Below are positions 61,138-64,000 of a stretch of DNA of 64,000 nt, in pieces. A program made the position numbers and the translations under genes. Each line of letters starts with the position of its first letter. Position 1 is the first letter of the stretch. The notes below the pieces were generated by a model that did not search any database, was not told where the DNA came from, and saw nothing but the letters and a program-made list of their open reading frames with translations. Origin of the DNA: Streptomyces antibioticus (lineage in GTDB: Bacteria > Actinomycetota > Actinomycetes > Streptomycetales > Streptomycetaceae); NCBI RefSeq assembly GCF_001514065.1, contig NZ_KQ948423.1, forward strand, positions 767,717-831,716, written 5' to 3'.

Positions 61138-61330
61138 GCCACCTCGGCCCGTCGAGCCACCCCGCCCACGCACCCACGCACCCGATTGAGCCACCCCGCC
61201 GACCCCGCAACCCGGCCCAACCACCCCACCCACCCCAGCGGACCAACCCACCCGCCCCACCCACCCCCCACCCCCCAACTTCCGGAATTCGCCCCCGACC
61301 CGGGAACCCCGCCCCCTCCCCGCCCGTCCA
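61132..61330. repeat. C-rich low-complexity tract with stop-containing 18-bp repeats
   Basis: CG(T/A)(T/C)(T/G)GAGCCACC-type 18-bp units lie at 61132-61149, 61150-61167 and 61183-61200; the first includes the LysR TGA (61135-61137). To 61330 the DNA is a CCACCC/CCCGCC-rich tract. With the rest of the 441-bp gap to 61578 it holds no gene. Confidence 0.8.
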
Positions 61331-61509
61331 ACCCGCGAGCTGTCGGAGAGTCACCGCGGTGCGGTGTCGGCCTCGCTGCTGGCTGCGAACGCTGACCTAC
61401 CCTCTCCTCCGTACTGCGGCCGGCAGCACGCCGCCATCGGCGCGCCCCCCTCCAACAGCGCCGATGGCGGCCCCTCCATGTCGTACGGTGCGCACTCCCT
61501 TGACTGGCA

Positions 61510-61546
61510 GAAACTTCCCGGATACCTCTGTCTCCTCGGAAGTTTC
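61510..61546. promoter_or_regulatory. Inverted repeat upstream of the GH3 glucosaminidase
   Basis: GAAACTTCC (61510-61518) and GGAAGTTTC (61538-61546) are perfect inverted copies with a 19-bp spacer, 33 bp before the start. Each copy is also a near-palindrome (GGAA.TTTCC-like), so two repressor sites on one face are possible. Confidence 0.65.
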
Positions 61547-61578
61547 CTTCAGCGGATCACCTCCGGAAGGAGCGCACG

Positions 61579-63366
61579 TTGCCCTCCAGACGTACCGTCC
61601 TCGCCGCCGGCGCGGGCGCCACCGCGGCCCTGGCGTTCGGCACCGACGCCCTGGCCGCCGGCCTCGACGACAAGAAGCTCCGTTCCCTCATCTCCCGTAT
61701 GACCCTTGAGGAGAAGGTCGGCCAGCTCTTCGTGATGCGGGTCTACGGCCACTCCGCCACCGCCCCCGACCAGGCCGACATCGACGCCAACCTCAAGGAG
61801 ATCGGCGTCCGCAGCGCCGCCGAGCTGATCGCCAGGTACCGCGTGGGCGGCATCATCTACTTCAGCTGGGCGCACAACACCCGCGACCCGCATCAGATCG
61901 CCGACCTCTCCAACGGCATCCAGCAGGCGTCCCTCGCCCAGCCGCGCGGCCTGCCCGTCCTGATCTCCACCGACCAGGAGCACGGCATCGTCTGCCGGGT
62001 CGGCGAGCCCGCCACGCTCTTCCCGGGCGCGATGGCCATCGGCGCGGGCGGCTCACCCAAGGACGCCCGCACCCTCGGCCGGATCGCGGGGCACGAGCTG
62101 CGGGCCCTCGGCATCCGGCAGAACTACTCCCCCGTCGCCGACGTCAACGTCAACCCCGCCAACCCGGTCATCGGCGTCCGCTCCTTCGGCGCCGACCCGC
62201 ACGCGGTGGCCGGACTCGTCGCCGCCGAGGTCGCCGGGTACCAGCACGGCCGTCAGGTCGCCGCCACCGCCAAGCACTTCCCCGGGCACGGCGACACCGC
62301 CGTCGACAGCCACTACGGCTTCCCGGTCATCACCCACACCCGCGAGCAGTGGGACAAGCTGGACGCCCCGCCGTTCCGGGCCGCGATCGCCGCCGGCATC
62401 GACTCGATCATGACCGCGCACCTCATGGTCCCGGCCCTCGACGACTCGGGTGACCCGGCGACCCTGTCCCGCCCGATCCTGCACGGCATCCTGCGCGAGG
62501 AGCTCGGTTACGAGGGGGTGATCGTCACCGACTCCCTCGGCATGGAGGGCGTGCGCACGAAGTACGGCGACGACCGCGTCCCCGTGCTCGCCCTGAAGGC
62601 CGGGGTGGACCAGCTCCTCAACCCGCCGAACCTGGACGTCGCCTGGAACGCCGTGCTGAACGCCGTGCGGGGCGGCGAGCTGACCGAGGCGCGGCTCGAC
62701 GAGTCGATCCTGCGGGTGCTGCGGCTGAAGGCGAAACTGGGGCTGTTCCAGAAGCCGTACGTCAGCCAGGCCGGTGTCACCCGTACCGTCGGCGCCCCCG
62801 CCCACCTCGCGGCGGCCGACCGGGTCGCCGAGCGGACCACGACCCTGCTGGTCAACAAGGGCGGTCTGCTGCCCCTGTCACCGCGCAAGCTCCTGGTGTG
62901 CGGCGCCGATCCGGCCTCACCGTCCGGCACCACCGGCCCGCCCACCGGGGTCCTCGCGGCCGCGTTCACCGAGCTCGGCTTCACGGCCACCGCCCTGTCG
63001 ACGGGCACGGCACCGGCCGCCGCCACCGTCGCCAAGGCGGTCGCGGCGGCGCAGGACGCGGACGCGGTCGTCGTGGGGACGTACAACCTCAACGCCGCGC
63101 AGAAGACGCTGGTCGAGCAGTTGCTGGCGACGGGGAAGCCGGTGGTGGCGATCGCGATCCGCAATCCGTACGACGTGGCCCAACTGCCCGGCGTCCCGGC
63201 CTACGTGGCGGCGTACTCCTGGACCGACGTCGAACTGCGGGCCGCCGCGCGGGTGATCGCCGGCGTGGTGGCGCCGCGCGGGAAGCTGCCGGTGCCGGTG
63301 CAGAAGGCCGACGATCCGGCACAGGTGCTGTATCCGATCGGCCACGGTCTCTCGTATCCGGCGTAG
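61579..63366 (+). CDS. Glycoside hydrolase family 3, beta-N-acetylglucosaminidase (NagZ-like), Tat-exported
   Basis: 595 residues from TTG 61579 with GGAAGGAG 6-7 nt upstream. The N-terminus has a twin-arginine motif (SRRTVLAAGAGATAALAFG) and a signal cleavage near ALA-AG. The catalytic barrel has the NagZ motif KHFPGHGDTAVDSH and the nucleophile Asp in VTDSLGMEGV. The C-terminal region (about 400-595) is the second GH3 domain. It hydrolyses terminal N-acetylglucosamine from peptidoglycan or chitin fragments outside the cell. A dyad upstream suggests sugar-responsive control. Confidence 0.9.
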   Translation: MPSRRTVLAAGAGATAALAFGTDALAAGLDDKKLRSLISRMTLEEKVGQLFVMRVYGHSATAPDQADIDANLKEIGVRSAAELIARYRVGGIIYFSWAHNTRDPHQIADLSNGIQQASLAQPRGLPVLISTDQEHGIVCRVGEPATLFPGAMAIGAGGSPKDARTLGRIAGHELRALGIRQNYSPVADVNVNPANPVIGVRSFGADPHAVAGLVAAEVAGYQHGRQVAATAKHFPGHGDTAVDSHYGFPVITHTREQWDKLDAPPFRAAIAAGIDSIMTAHLMVPALDDSGDPATLSRPILHGILREELGYEGVIVTDSLGMEGVRTKYGDDRVPVLALKAGVDQLLNPPNLDVAWNAVLNAVRGGELTEARLDESILRVLRLKAKLGLFQKPYVSQAGVTRTVGAPAHLAAADRVAERTTTLLVNKGGLLPLSPRKLLVCGADPASPSGTTGPPTGVLAAAFTELGFTATALSTGTAPAAATVAKAVAAAQDADAVVVGTYNLNAAQKTLVEQLLATGKPVVAIAIRNPYDVAQLPGVPAYVAAYSWTDVELRAAARVIAGVVAPRGKLPVPVQKADDPAQVLYPIGHGLSYPA

Positions 63367-63481
63367 TGCGCGTACGCCACCCACCCGACGCACACCCGCC
63401 AAAGGGCGCAAAGCACCCCGCACGGCTGGCGTGTCCCCGCCACGGCGGGTCACGCTGGTCGGGGGTGTCCGGGGGGATGCG

Positions 63482-64000
63482 ATGCGCGAGAGATGGTCGG
63501 CAGGGGCGGTGTGCGCCGTGCTCGCCGTGCTGCTCGCGGCCCTGCTCACGGCCTGCCAGAGCACACCGGACAGCGGCACCGAGAGCGACGGGCGCATCAG
63601 CAACGAGGTGACACCGACCCGGCCGTCCGGATACGGGACGGTGTTCCTCGGCGTCGACGAGTGCAGCTCCTTCGGCACCACCAGCTTCACCGAGGTGCCC
63701 TGCACCAGTGAGCGGGCGGCGGCGCGGGTCGTGGCCCGCTTCGACGGCACCGCCGCCGACGGCCCGCTGTGCCCCGGCACCACCGACTTCGTGCTGCACA
63801 TCAGCGAACAGGCCCCGTCCTCCGACGAGGACGGCGACGGGGCGGTCCCGCAGGGCTACGCCTGTATGCGCAACCTCTCCGCCCCGCACCCCGGCGACCC
63901 GGGCGGCGGGGGCGGGCCGCGCACCATCGTCGGCGACTGCGTCTACAGCTCCGGCGACGGGCAGGTCCGCGAGACCGCGTGCGACGGGAAGGGCGAGAAG
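63482..64000 (+). CDS. Secreted lipoprotein, C-terminus beyond the window
   Basis: 173 codons are visible with no stop. MRERWSAGAVCAVLAVLLAALLTAC is a lipoprotein signal with the lipobox LTAC. The mature part has many Cys residues (DECSSFG, EVPCTSERAAARVVARF, GPLCPGTTDF, GYACMRNL, GDCVYSS, ETACDG) that probably form disulfides. I do not recognise the family. A GGGGGG run just before the ATG is the ribosome site. Confidence 0.75.
   Translation, partial: MRERWSAGAVCAVLAVLLAALLTACQSTPDSGTESDGRISNEVTPTRPSGYGTVFLGVDECSSFGTTSFTEVPCTSERAAARVVARFDGTAADGPLCPGTTDFVLHISEQAPSSDEDGDGAVPQGYACMRNLSAPHPGDPGGGGGPRTIVGDCVYSSGDGQVRETACDGKGEK

Overview
The window is a 64 kb piece of a high-GC actinobacterial chromosome, almost certainly Streptomyces. 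Third codon positions are nearly all G/C, many starts are GTG or TTG, genes are coupled by ATGA/GTGA/TTGA overlaps, several promoters look leaderless, and there is a CsoR-type copper operon and an AfsR-like regulator. From memory the order copZ-copA, citrate synthase, RecD-like helicase, ribose operon matches the conserved core of S. coelicolor, so most of this is probably vertically inherited chromosome. I saw no prophage, conjugative element, tRNA, rRNA or CRISPR array. The only mobile-looking DNA is one fold-back MITE and two copies of a dispersed palindromic repeat.

Layout. 0-7 kb: the start of a permease gene, a hydrolase/ABC-ATPase fusion, a stand-alone condensation-domain protein, an amino-acid permease and a lipoprotein. 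7-14 kb: a myo-inositol catabolic operon on the minus strand (iolC, a Cgl0159-type barrel protein, iolB, iolD, mmsA) with a divergent IolE-like isomerase. 14-18.7 kb: small regulators, an acetyltransferase, an alcohol dehydrogenase and a cation/proton antiporter. 18.7-21.3 kb: copZ-copA with a CsoR-like operator. 21.3-25.7 kb: a structured intergenic region with a possible small RNA, citrate synthase, and a RecD-type helicase. 25.7-33.7 kb: the MITE, a PPOX-hemerythrin pair, a 1182-residue AfsR/SARP regulator, an MFS pump, and an XRE-cupin regulator whose start codon overlaps that of a divergent acetyltransferase. 33.7-39.7 kb: the ribose operon rbsR-rbsA-rbsC/B(fused)-rbsK-rbsD. 39.7-44.2 kb: a 1317-residue secreted protein ending in an amidase-like domain, followed 2 bp later by a lipoprotein gene. 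44.4-49 kb: an uncharacterised catabolic operon (Gfo/Idh/MocA oxidoreductase, DUF993 barrel, TIM-barrel isomerase) with a divergent LacI regulator. 49-64 kb: transporters, acetyltransferases, two LysR/transporter-or-hydrolase pairs, an unusual EPSP synthase, a GH3 N-acetylglucosaminidase and a truncated lipoprotein gene.

How it fits together. Two sugar or cyclitol gene sets (7-14 kb and 44-49 kb) share two identical control motifs, a 12-mer and a 10-mer, so they probably form one regulon. The ribose operon has its own pair of LacI-type operators 32 bp apart. Copper export is under an operator overlapping its -10 box. A recurrent oddity is a set of short tandem duplications at gene 3' ends, several with the stop codon inside the repeat unit. 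The best candidates for undescribed biology are the secreted amidase/lipoprotein pair (a possible toxin-immunity pair), the DUF993 operon linked to inositol catabolism, the extracellular-hydrolase/cytoplasmic-ATPase fusion, and the divergent leaderless pair whose start codons lie inside one operator.
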